A stretch of 7,670 bases of DNA from Candidatus Margulisiibacteriota bacterium. GTDB taxonomy: Bacteria; Margulisbacteria; Marinamargulisbacteria; DT-59. The position numbers and the translations under genes are program-made. Numbering within the stretch: position 1 is the first letter of the stretch; each line of letters starts with the position of its first letter. The stretch lies in assembly GCA_013215865.1 (NCBI GenBank), contig JABSQL010000001.1, positions 1 through 7,670 on the forward strand, written 5' to 3'. The notes beneath the pieces are model-generated. The model saw only the letters and a list, made by a program, of their open reading frames with translations, was not told the DNA's origin and searched no databases. Positions 1 through 6,277 of the stretch are shown in pieces.

Positions 1-1021
1 CATTGAGGCCATTCCGCTTGTTGGATCCGGCATTGCTTACCAGAAAAAAGACATTTCTCCCATTATTAAAAACAAAGTCCTACCTAGTGGCGGTTTTTTA
101 AGACACCTAAGCTCTTTGGCCAAAGACCTTCGGTCTGGTTTGATTATGGGACTTCACAAACAACGAAAGGCAATTAAACATGCGAAGCACCACTCAAACA
201 TGGTTATATGTGTGGGAGACGTGTTCTGTTTGTTGATGGCTTCTTTGGGTAAAAAGGTGCCGATTTATTTTGTACCTACTGCTAAAAGCAGTAAACTCAC
301 TCCCCACAGTATTTTAGAGGCGACCATCATGAAAAGGGCCGCCCATGGCGTATTTACAAGAGATGCTCTCACCGCTAGTGATTTACAAAATCAAGGTGTA
401 AATGCCTACTATCTCGGAAATCCCATGATGGATAATCTTGATTCTACTGGAGAAACGTTTGGCATCAAGCCCACAGATAAAGTGGTTGGAATATTGCCAG
501 GCTCTCGGAAAGAATCGCTAGAAAATTTTTCACATATACTCAAAGTGATCGAAATTCTTCATAAAGACAAGGTATCTTGTAAATTTATAGCGGGAGTATC
601 AGATGATTTTTCTTTGGACGGGCTTTTTTTTAAATCCCCTCATTGGCGACTGACCTCGGATCGCCCTTTAATTTTAAGTCACCTCTCAGAGCCTATAAAC
701 GTTACACTAACAGATAAATTCACAGACGTATTGCATATGTCACAACTTATTATAGGCCTTGCAGGAACGGCTAATGAACAGGCCATATTTATGGGGAAAC
801 CTGTTATTTGCTTTCAAGGATTTGGCCCACAATCAACGTTGACACGGTTCTTGGAACAACAAAAACTGATGGGAAAAGGGTTATATATTGTAGCCAACCC
901 TGCGCCTAAAGAGATTGCTAATCAAGTAAAGATCCTTCTTAAGTTGCACACATCGAATAAAAAAATGTCTCCTCAAAATGCCTCCAAGCGCATCATTCAG
1001 CATGTTCTAAATGACCGATAA
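1..1021 (+). CDS. Lipid-A-disaccharide synthase-related glycosyltransferase, 5'-partial
   Basis: The reading frame is open from position 2 to the stop at 1019-1021, giving 339 visible residues with the N-terminus outside the window. The first possible internal start (TTG at 116) is probably not the true start, because the upstream codons carry family-like sequence (PLVGSGIAY, then LPSGGF and a DLRSGL segment). Further on are GILPGSRKES, which matches the LpxB-type phosphate/nucleotide-sugar loop, and a C-terminal GLAGTANEQAIFMGKP followed by GFGPQ. From memory these match the lipid-A-disaccharide-synthase-related family of cyanobacteria (TIGR03492-like), which is distinct from true LpxB. The fold would be a GT-B glycosyltransferase. 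Its substrate is not established, so a role in envelope glycolipid synthesis is inference. About 60 N-terminal residues appear to be missing if the protein is near 400 aa. Its stop overlaps the start of the nuclease gene by 11 nt, which suggests translational coupling. Confidence 0.8.
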   Translation, partial: IEAIPLVGSGIAYQKKDISPIIKNKVLPSGGFLRHLSSLAKDLRSGLIMGLHKQRKAIKHAKHHSNMVICVGDVFCLLMASLGKKVPIYFVPTAKSSKLTPHSILEATIMKRAAHGVFTRDALTASDLQNQGVNAYYLGNPMMDNLDSTGETFGIKPTDKVVGILPGSRKESLENFSHILKVIEILHKDKVSCKFIAGVSDDFSLDGLFFKSPHWRLTSDRPLILSHLSEPINVTLTDKFTDVLHMSQLIIGLAGTANEQAIFMGKPVICFQGFGPQSTLTRFLEQQKLMGKGLYIVANPAPKEIANQVKILLKLHTSNKKMSPQNASKRIIQHVLNDR

Positions 1022-2084
1022 AGACACATTACTCACCATTGGCAGTCAATTTGCTTCGGGAAAGCCTGTTAGAAAAAGAGTGTTGCCCAAAGCGACATCA
1101 TCTTTGCTGCCTTTTAAATTAAAGGCGTATCACTTTCCTTCACATGGACTGTTGAATGGCGTACACACAAAACGGATACTCAAAAATAAATATATGCTTT
1201 CCTCTTTTTCTGCCACTCAACTGGAAAAATACCAATCATGTCCATATGCTTATTTCTTTCAAAAATTGCTTCAAATACAACCCAATGTTGCAGAGACATT
1301 TTCTATCCCTGCTTACGAATGGGGCACTCTCATTCATGATATATTAAGTCGATATCATCTGAAAAAAAAAGATGATTTACCATCCAAATCTCTCTTGCAT
1401 GAAATATCAGATAAAGTATGGCTGACACTCTCAAAAGATAATATACACTGGGAGGCTAAAAAAAGCCTCCTATATGGTTCTGCAAATCAAAAAGGGTTAT
1501 GGGAGTTGTATCTAAACTGGGAGGCATCTCATCGTCTCCCGTTCAAACCCCAATTTGTACGCATCCCATTCAAAAAAATTAAAATAACATATCAGAGAAA
1601 ATCGATGTTTCTGTCTGGAGAAATCGATATGATTCTTGGACCCAATAAGGAAAATAAAGTGGCGGTATTAGACTATAAAACAGGCCGAACATTACCCACC
1701 AAAGCCAAAATGAAACGCTTTGAGAGTCTTCAGCTACCCATCTACTATCTCGCAGCGCAAGAAAAATTTCCCCACACCGATGTTATTGGCTGTTATTTTA
1801 TGCACATGCATCATGATGTATATTTTGGAGAGAAGTTAATGTTGGTTACTGAAAAGCATTTATCAGAGATGACACCCCTTAAGCATAAGCCCTTGGTGAT
1901 GCAACGTCATTTTAAAAAAGACTTGTCTCAACACTTAGTCACTTTATATTCACATATATTGGATGGGAAATTCCAAGCAAAAGACCCTTTAGCGCTTCCT
2001 GATTTTGAAAAAAAACGGTCACAAAAGTGTCAAACATGTTCTTATCACACACTATGCCGATATGAAAAACGATATGGCCAATAA
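1011..2084 (+). CDS. Stand-alone PD-(D/E)XK nuclease with AddB-like Fe-S cluster signature
   Basis: This 357-aa protein resembles only the C-terminal nuclease third of AddB, which is normally about 1100-1200 aa. Visible features in order are FSATQLEKYQSCPYAYF (66-82, with C77), WGTLIHDIL (104-112, with the conserved H109), GEIDMILG (203-210, with D206), DYKTG (221-225, catalytic D221 and K223), QLPIYYLA (241-248, the QxxxY-type motif), and a C-terminal CxxC-x5-C triplet (C340, C343, C349). C77 plus this triplet reproduces the four-cysteine 4Fe-4S arrangement of AddB, in which the cluster pins the nuclease domain together. No Walker A or other helicase motif is present. An in-frame TAA lies directly before the ATG, so the gene cannot extend upstream. 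Residues 1-61 are unlike anything I recognise. It overlaps the downstream helicase gene, so the two probably act together on double-strand DNA ends. No clear ribosome binding site precedes the start. Confidence 0.85.
   Translation: MTDKDTLLTIGSQFASGKPVRKRVLPKATSSLLPFKLKAYHFPSHGLLNGVHTKRILKNKYMLSSFSATQLEKYQSCPYAYFFQKLLQIQPNVAETFSIPAYEWGTLIHDILSRYHLKKKDDLPSKSLLHEISDKVWLTLSKDNIHWEAKKSLLYGSANQKGLWELYLNWEASHRLPFKPQFVRIPFKKIKITYQRKSMFLSGEIDMILGPNKENKVAVLDYKTGRTLPTKAKMKRFESLQLPIYYLAAQEKFPHTDVIGCYFMHMHHDVYFGEKLMLVTEKHLSEMTPLKHKPLVMQRHFKKDLSQHLVTLYSHILDGKFQAKDPLALPDFEKKRSQKCQTCSYHTLCRYEKRYGQ
1449..1472 (+). repeat. Intragenic perfect inverted repeat (hairpin) in the nuclease gene
   Basis: GGAGGCT (1451-1457) and AGCCTCC (1464-1470) flank a loop of six A. 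A G-T pair and a T-A pair extend the stem to nine. No T-tract follows, so it is not a typical intrinsic terminator. It lies within codons for residues around 147-154. Confidence 0.7.
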
Positions 2085-4350
2085 GACCTTTACCGACACT
2101 CAAAAAAAAGCACTGACTTTGGGAAAAAATATTTTTATTTATGCCGGTCCTGGATCGGGGAAAACCGCCATGTTAGTAGAGCGATATGTTCAGTTCCTAA
2201 AAGAAAATCCCAATCTGTCTGGTAAACATATTTTGGCCATCACTTTCACAGAGAAAGCAGCTATGGAGATGAGGGCTCGCATCCAAACATCATTAAACCT
2301 GGAAAAGAGACTGTTCCACCTAAATCAGGCACATATTGAAACGATCCATGCTTTTTGCTACGCTGCTTTAACCCGTTTTCAAAAGGAAGCAAAATTAAAA
2401 CCAACGTTTTCTGTCCGTAGTGCATTTTTATCCCGGTTTTCCCTTGAAAAATTAGTATCAATTGAATTAGACAGTCTGGCTGTTCACGGAAATGCACATC
2501 TGAAATCTTGTTTAACCCATTTCTCAATTCAAAAATTGAGACAAATTCTTATGGTATTTTTACAACAAACACATACGACTCAGAAATGGTTCTCTCATAA
2601 TGAAACGCTTTCAATAGAAGACCTCCAAGCACACATATCACCAGAAAATTTGCATCAACAAAAGGCGACAATAATGGCATGGGAACAATTGGATCATATA
2701 AAGCATATCTATCTTCATTGCTACTCTGTGTATCAAACTCAAAAAAACGATCTTTCCCATCTAGATTATGAGGATTTATTGATACAAACCAGAGCCCTGT
2801 TAAAAAACAACCTATCTGTACTTAAAGCATTCCAACAACAATTCAAATGTATCATGATCGATGAGTGCCAAGATATAGATCCATTGCAATGGGAAATTAT
2901 TTCCCTTCTCGCGGACTCAAAGGATCCTTTTTCAGCAAAAAAGTTATTTCTAGTGGGGGATATGCATCAATCCATATACAGTTTTAGAGGCTCAGACACC
3001 GCTTTGTTTAACACGTTGTATAACCACTTTTTGAATAGATCCCATGATAGTTTAGTGGTTCTTAATATGGATAATTATCGGTCAACAACAGGCATATTGA
3101 AATTCCTGAACCCCTTATTTCAACAGATCTTTGAAAATTCTACTTGCAACACCCTTATTCCACATAGAAAAGATACCAGGCTTGAACCCATTTCTTTATT
3201 ATGGCATTCATCCCAACAAAAACCCCAAAACCATCATCACATCATCACATGGATGAAGCAACAAATAAAACGAAAGCCTGATCTAAAATGGTCAGACTTT
3301 GCGATCCTAACACGCAGAAAAAAAAATGTTCTTATTTTGGAGGATTTATTGTCACAACATGGTATCCCCACTCAAACGAATATCTCTCATGGATTTTATC
3401 ATCGGCCAGAAATTCAAGAACTATGCCTTCTTATAAAGGGACTTGAAAATCCATCAGATCATTTTTCCTGGATAGGGGTTTTAAAATCTGCCTTTTTTTG
3501 TCTTAGCGATGAAGTATTGTTCTTAATGTGCCACTATTTCCCTGAAGAAAATATACTATTATCGCTTGATAGGGTAAAGAATTTATCGCCTTCTCAGATG
3601 TGTGGATACGGATTTAAAAAAACAGACCAACAACTTATTTTAGAGGCAGCCTACCTTATTCCAAAATGGGTTAAACGATTTACGACGACTTCTCTCATTG
3701 CCTTGCTTAACCAGTTACTCATTGAGTCGGGCGCATGGGCGATTTATCAATCCATGCCCAACGGATCTCAGATCATTCAAGCAATTGATCAATTTTTAGA
3801 CCATCTTGAAACGTTTATTCAAGATTCGATAATGAGTCAAGAATCACTCACAAAATTATTGGCTTTTGCAATGGATCACCCTGAAAATGACCCTATTCCT
3901 GTTGCCTCCTCAAAAAATGGGGTATCTTTATTAACCATCCATAGCGCCAAAGGGTTGGCTTTCTCTATAGTGATACTTCCCTATCTTGAAACGCCTTTTA
4001 ACTTCGGTTTTCATGCCCCACTTATCATGAGTAACCGTCATGGCATGGGGCTGCATATGACGTATCAAAAAGAGGAAAATATATTGCGAAAACAGGTTCG
4101 GGAAGGGATTAAAAAAGATATGCTAGAAGAAGAAAAAAGATTGTTTTATGTTGCTGCAACACGCGCTAAAGATGCCCTTGTATTGGCGGGATGCTATTCA
4201 GATTCAACGACCTCCCCAAATCGTTCTCCAAAAAGTATTATGGACCTCATACAATCATATTGCACTCTTAAACAAGAACATGCCATTTTTTCTTTTGAGT
4301 CAGGGACCCAAACATATCCTCTAAATGCCGCCGTTTCGGGGGCTGGGTAG
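2062..4350 (+). CDS. UvrD/RecB/AddA-type superfamily 1A DNA helicase lacking the C-terminal nuclease domain
   Basis: A complete set of SF1A helicase motifs is visible (numbered from the ATG at 2062). They are a Q-like FTDTQ (10-14), Walker A AGPGSGKT (28-35, K34), motif Ia ITFTEKAAMEMR (60-71), motif II IDECQD (266-271, D267/E268), motif III VGDMHQSIYSFRG (298-310), NYRS (338-341), motif V TIHSAKGLAF (625-634) and motif VI RLFYVAATRAK (693-703). The pattern is closest to RecB/AddA, which translocates 3'-5' on single-stranded DNA. Those proteins are about 1200 aa and carry a PD-(D/E)XK nuclease after the helicase. This one ends about 60 residues past motif VI, at 762 aa. The nuclease is instead encoded by the overlapping upstream gene. 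I chose ATG 2062 over the earlier TTG at 2005 because residues encoded before it look non-native. ATG 2074 (MANKTF) is equally possible. The stop TAG overlaps the comEA GTG by one base. Confidence 0.88.
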   Translation: MKNDMANKTFTDTQKKALTLGKNIFIYAGPGSGKTAMLVERYVQFLKENPNLSGKHILAITFTEKAAMEMRARIQTSLNLEKRLFHLNQAHIETIHAFCYAALTRFQKEAKLKPTFSVRSAFLSRFSLEKLVSIELDSLAVHGNAHLKSCLTHFSIQKLRQILMVFLQQTHTTQKWFSHNETLSIEDLQAHISPENLHQQKATIMAWEQLDHIKHIYLHCYSVYQTQKNDLSHLDYEDLLIQTRALLKNNLSVLKAFQQQFKCIMIDECQDIDPLQWEIISLLADSKDPFSAKKLFLVGDMHQSIYSFRGSDTALFNTLYNHFLNRSHDSLVVLNMDNYRSTTGILKFLNPLFQQIFENSTCNTLIPHRKDTRLEPISLLWHSSQQKPQNHHHIITWMKQQIKRKPDLKWSDFAILTRRKKNVLILEDLLSQHGIPTQTNISHGFYHRPEIQELCLLIKGLENPSDHFSWIGVLKSAFFCLSDEVLFLMCHYFPEENILLSLDRVKNLSPSQMCGYGFKKTDQQLILEAAYLIPKWVKRFTTTSLIALLNQLLIESGAWAIYQSMPNGSQIIQAIDQFLDHLETFIQDSIMSQESLTKLLAFAMDHPENDPIPVASSKNGVSLLTIHSAKGLAFSIVILPYLETPFNFGFHAPLIMSNRHGMGLHMTYQKEENILRKQVREGIKKDMLEEEKRLFYVAATRAKDALVLAGCYSDSTTSPNRSPKSIMDLIQSYCTLKQEHAIFSFESGTQTYPLNAAVSGAG

Positions 4351-4916
4351 TGACCACTCAAAAAAAATACATAACGATAATGATGCTCATTGTTTTTGTA
4401 GGGACGGGTGTATCTTTGTATAAACACCGATTCCCGGATATTTCAAAAGATCATATCGATTTCAAACGGTCTTCCAAACCAAGAAAAATCCACACCCATA
4501 AAAATATGGTTTTAGTTCAGATAAGTGGGGCAGTCTATTTTCCAGGAGTATATACACTCCTGGAAGGAACCCGTACCCATGAGCTTATTCAAAAAGCAGG
4601 GGGATATCGTACCCATGCACAGAAAGAAGGTCTAAATCTCGCCAAAGTATTAAAAGATGGCCAGCACGTTATCATTCCTTCACAACAAACACATCCTATA
4701 ACAGCAAAAGTTCCAGTCATTTCTAAAGTTGATATCAATTCTGCTACGCAGGTACAGCTAAAGTCGTTACCAGGCATTGGTCCTAAGTTGGCATCCCAAA
4801 TCCTTTTGGCCAGAAAAAAATCACACGGCTTCAAGTCTATTCAAGATCTTCTTAAAGTAAAAGGTATCGGACCTTCTAAACTTAAAAAAATTAAACCCTA
4901 TGTTCTGGCACTTTAA
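4350..4916 (+). CDS. comEA: ComEA-like competence DNA-binding protein (TM + SLBB + helix-hairpin-helix)
   Basis: The 188-aa product has a single N-terminal hydrophobic segment (about 8-24) that would anchor it in the inner membrane. A basic linker follows, then an SLBB domain (about 53-110, with the typical AVYFPGVYTL and a VIIPS end), and a C-terminal pair of helix-hairpin-helix motifs (127-188; VDINSA opening, LPGIGPKLA at 140-148, VKGIGPSKL at 170-178). This order is the ComEA architecture of naturally competent bacteria, where the protein binds incoming double-stranded DNA in the periplasm or at the membrane. The length fits the family. The start is GTG within TAGTG, so translation is probably coupled to the helicase gene; a G-rich stretch (4337-4347) precedes it but is not a classical Shine-Dalgarno site. 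No comEC lies next to it in this window. A perfect 10-bp hairpin lies in the SLBB coding region. Confidence 0.9.
   Translation: MTTQKKYITIMMLIVFVGTGVSLYKHRFPDISKDHIDFKRSSKPRKIHTHKNMVLVQISGAVYFPGVYTLLEGTRTHELIQKAGGYRTHAQKEGLNLAKVLKDGQHVIIPSQQTHPITAKVPVISKVDINSATQVQLKSLPGIGPKLASQILLARKKSHGFKSIQDLLKVKGIGPSKLKKIKPYVLAL
4540..4565 (+). repeat. Intragenic perfect 10-bp inverted repeat (hairpin) in comEA
   Basis: TTCCAGGAGT (4540-4549) is exactly complementary to ACTCCTGGAA (4556-4565) across a six-base loop (ATATAC). It falls on the SLBB core codons for FPGVYTLLE. There is no downstream T-tract. Function is unknown. Confidence 0.75.
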
Positions 4917-5058
4917 CCATATTATCCTCTTTAAGCCTTTGATTGGTGCTCATTATCATGTCATCTAAATATTTTATGACGCCTGGAAGCATAGGCTCAG
5001 GAAGCTTGTTAACCATGTGAATGGCTACTTTTTTTAAATCAAGATGAAATCGTTCCAT
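4891..5058 (-). CDS. Small protein of unknown function (55 aa)
   Basis: On the reverse strand an ATG at 5058-5056 is preceded by AAGGAG with a six-base gap, one of the two best ribosome binding sites in the window. This supports a real gene rather than the longer 79-codon frame that opens at 5130. The product is a charged, probably helical 55-aa protein with no signal peptide or membrane segment. Residues 11-36 contain VNKLPEPMLPGVIKYLDDM. This vaguely resembles the LPE...V..YL pattern of small DUF2281-type or antitoxin-like proteins, but I would not assign a function on that. The last nine codons (stop at 4891-4893) overlap the end of comEA on the other strand by 26 bp. Transcription would run convergently with comEA and divergently from thioredoxin. 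The AUG-proximal codon use (GAA, TTT, CAT, CTT) resembles the neighbouring genes. Confidence 0.6.
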   Translation of the reverse strand: MERFHLDLKKVAIHMVNKLPEPMLPGVIKYLDDMIMSTNQRLKEDNMVKVPEHRV

Positions 5059-5063
5059 CTTTG

Positions 5064-5070
5064 TCTCCTT
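5064..5070 (-). promoter_or_regulatory. Ribosome binding site of the 55-aa gene
   Basis: The reverse strand reads AAGGAGA, six bases from the GGAG core to the ATG at 5058. It decides the start of the small gene in favour of the 55-codon version. Confidence 0.7.
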
Positions 5071-5142
5071 TGATTTATCCCTACAAAATGATTCCCAAAG
5101 AGAGCATATGTATACCATTATGCATAACATTTCGTCTAGTGA

Positions 5143-5171
5143 TTGACTTTTCGTAGATGCTTTAATAAATT
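5143..5171 (+). promoter_or_regulatory. Candidate sigma70-type promoter of thioredoxin
   Basis: TTGACT (5143-5148, five of six to the -35 consensus) is followed after 17 bases by TAAATT (5166-5171, four of six to the -10 consensus). It would leave a 5' leader of about 27 nt that includes the strong ribosome binding site. The same -35 hexamer occurs before rpe. The assignment rests on sequence only. Confidence 0.5.
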
Positions 5172-5189
5172 AAGAAGTAGTTAAATTTC

Positions 5190-5196
5190 AGGAGGT
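5190..5196 (+). promoter_or_regulatory. Ribosome binding site of thioredoxin
   Basis: AGGAGGT lies eight bases before the ATG at 5205 and is a near-perfect Shine-Dalgarno sequence. It fits a highly translated housekeeping gene. Confidence 0.85.
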
Positions 5197-5204
5197 AAAA
5201 AATT

Positions 5205-5534
5205 ATGTCAGTCACTCAAGTAACAGACGGAACATTTGAAAAGGAAGTTGTAGATGAAAAAGAAAAGCCGGTTTTAGTGGATTTTTGGGCTGAATGGTGT
5301 GGACCTTGTCGTATGATGTCGCCCATCATAGATTCGATTGAGCAAAAGCATGGTGCAGCCTTAAAAGTATGTAAAATGGATACAGATGCAAACCCCAACA
5401 CGGCACAAAAATTTCAAATTACAGGCATTCCATGCTCGATTCTATTTAATAAAGGAAAAGAAATTGCGCGTATTATTGGATTTAAGCCTGAAGATTCGTT
5501 GGAAGCTGAAATAAAGCAACACGTTACAATTTAG
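5205..5534 (+). CDS. trxA: Thioredoxin
   Basis: This 109-aa cytoplasmic protein has the standard length and layout of thioredoxin. It would act as a general protein disulfide reductant, recycled by thioredoxin reductase. The active site WCGPC is at 31-35 within LVDFWAEWCGPCRMMSP. The buried acid D26 is in place, and the cis-proline P76 lies in TGIPCSILF. The residue after the cis-proline is cysteine (C77), where threonine is usual, and another extra cysteine is at 56. No signal peptide is visible, so it is not a periplasmic thioredoxin-like protein. It is preceded by a good promoter and ribosome binding site and is probably transcribed alone. Its 3' end overlaps the convergent rpe by 11 bp. 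Confidence 0.96.
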   Translation: MSVTQVTDGTFEKEVVDEKEKPVLVDFWAEWCGPCRMMSPIIDSIEQKHGAALKVCKMDTDANPNTAQKFQITGIPCSILFNKGKEIARIIGFKPEDSLEAEIKQHVTI

Positions 5535-6228
5535 TTAAACTATTGACCGCTTCTTTATAGTTAGAAGATCCGTAAAGGTACGAAGCGGTCACCAAAACAT
5601 TGGCACCTGCCTCAATAACCCTTGGCGCAGTGACATTGTTTATTCCGCCATCTACTTTTATGTCACCAGAATATATAGACCTAAGCGCCTGAATTTTATC
5701 TAGGGTGCTTTCTATGAAAGCCTGCCCGGAATAGCCAGGGTTTACACTCATAATAAGAACACTATCGCATTCCTTCAAAATGGGCTCAATGATGTTTATT
5801 TCTGTGCCAGGATTAAGGGTGATGCCTGCCTTTACCCCATTGTTCTTAATGTGGAACAAATCTGCTTCAAGAAGGGAATAATCTATCTGTGTTGCTATTC
5901 GTGGGGTTTGCTTGATATCCCGTGGATTAACTTCTGAAATGTCATAGGCTTCTGCATGAATCAGGATACTATCAGCACCAATTTCAATGTAATCATCAAG
6001 AAATATTCCAGGGTTATCGATCATCAGGTGTGTATCAAGGGGTAAACGCGTTCCTTGTCTAATTTTATGAACAATAGGTGGCCCATAAGACAGGTTAGGC
6101 GCAAGGTGCCCATCCATAATATCAAGATGAAATGAGTGAACTCCCGCTTCTTCCGAGCGTTTCATTTCATCTTCCAAGCAAAGGAAATTAGCAGATAACA
6201 AACTTGCAGAAATATGAATAGGTGGCAT
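5524..6228 (-). CDS. rpe: Ribulose-phosphate 3-epimerase
   Basis: This enzyme interconverts ribulose 5-phosphate and xylulose 5-phosphate in the pentose phosphate or Calvin pathway. From the ATG at 6228 the product is 234 aa. Recognisable TIM-barrel motifs are SASLLSANF (7-15), FHLDIMDGHLAPN (33-45, metal ligands H34 and D36), DTHLMI (65-70, H67), HAEA (91-94), AGITLNPGT (134-142), IMSVNPGYSGQAF (159-171), KVDGGI (191-196, catalytic D193) and GANVLVTASYLYG (208-220). The segment between HAEA and the NNGVKAGI strand is about 20 residues longer than in usual Rpe proteins. The usual GS of the last phosphate loop reads AS here. Related sugar-phosphate epimerases (for example allulose-6-phosphate epimerase) share the fold, but Rpe is most likely. 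A TTG at 6234 could add two residues; ATG is preferred. No Shine-Dalgarno site is visible. Confidence 0.93.
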   Translation of the reverse strand: MPPIHISASLLSANFLCLEDEMKRSEEAGVHSFHLDIMDGHLAPNLSYGPPIVHKIRQGTRLPLDTHLMIDNPGIFLDDYIEIGADSILIHAEAYDISEVNPRDIKQTPRIATQIDYSLLEADLFHIKNNGVKAGITLNPGTEINIIEPILKECDSVLIMSVNPGYSGQAFIESTLDKIQALRSIYSGDIKVDGGINNVTAPRVIEAGANVLVTASYLYGSSNYKEAVNSLTKL

Positions 6229-6236
6229 AATCAAAA

Positions 6237-6265
6237 AGTGTATCGAGAACTTGAAAACAAGTCAA
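6237..6265 (-). promoter_or_regulatory. Candidate promoter of rpe
   Basis: On the reverse strand TTGACT (6265-6260) is followed after 17 bases by TACACT (6242-6237, four of six to consensus). A transcript would begin near 6230, almost at the rpe ATG at 6228, implying a leaderless mRNA. The spacer contains the short inverted repeat ACTTG-AAAA-CAAGT (forward-strand 6249-6262), a possible operator. Confidence 0.4.
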
Positions 6266-6277
6266 AGAGTATGGACA

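Noticed and set aside
833..842. Ten-base palindrome TCAACGTTGA in the glycosyltransferase gene
   Set aside because: Several such short palindromes are expected by chance in this length, and it is not near a promoter.
1156..1347. 63-codon forward frame inside the nuclease gene
   Set aside because: It lies wholly inside a well-supported nuclease gene, has no ribosome binding site and encodes no recognisable motif.
2005..2061. TTG start that would extend the helicase by 19 residues
   Set aside because: It lacks a ribosome binding site, lies deep inside the nuclease gene, and encodes residues unlike helicase N-termini. ATG 2062 or 2074 places the Q-like motif at the usual position.
2261..2527. 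88-codon reverse frame opposite the helicase gene
   Set aside because: It lies opposite conserved helicase motif coding sequence, with no start signal and no family resemblance.
3222..3252. Short direct repeat ATCATCAC-ATCATCAC
   Set aside because: It encodes a His-His-His-Ile-Ile run in the helicase. Two units of eight bases are too few to call a tandem repeat or CRISPR.
4194..4427. 77-codon reverse frame across the helicase-comEA junction
   Set aside because: No Shine-Dalgarno site and no recognisable protein features. The overlapping forward genes explain the sequence.
4589..4834. 81-codon reverse frame opposite comEA
   Set aside because: It is fully inside the comEA SLBB/HhH coding region and has no start signals.
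5104..5123. Imperfect dyad GCATA...TATGC upstream of the small gene
   Set aside because: Only five-base arms in AT-rich sequence. It could be an operator, but support is too weak to annotate.
5216..5401. 61-codon reverse frame opposite thioredoxin
   Set aside because: It is complementary to the conserved thioredoxin active-site region and has no independent support.
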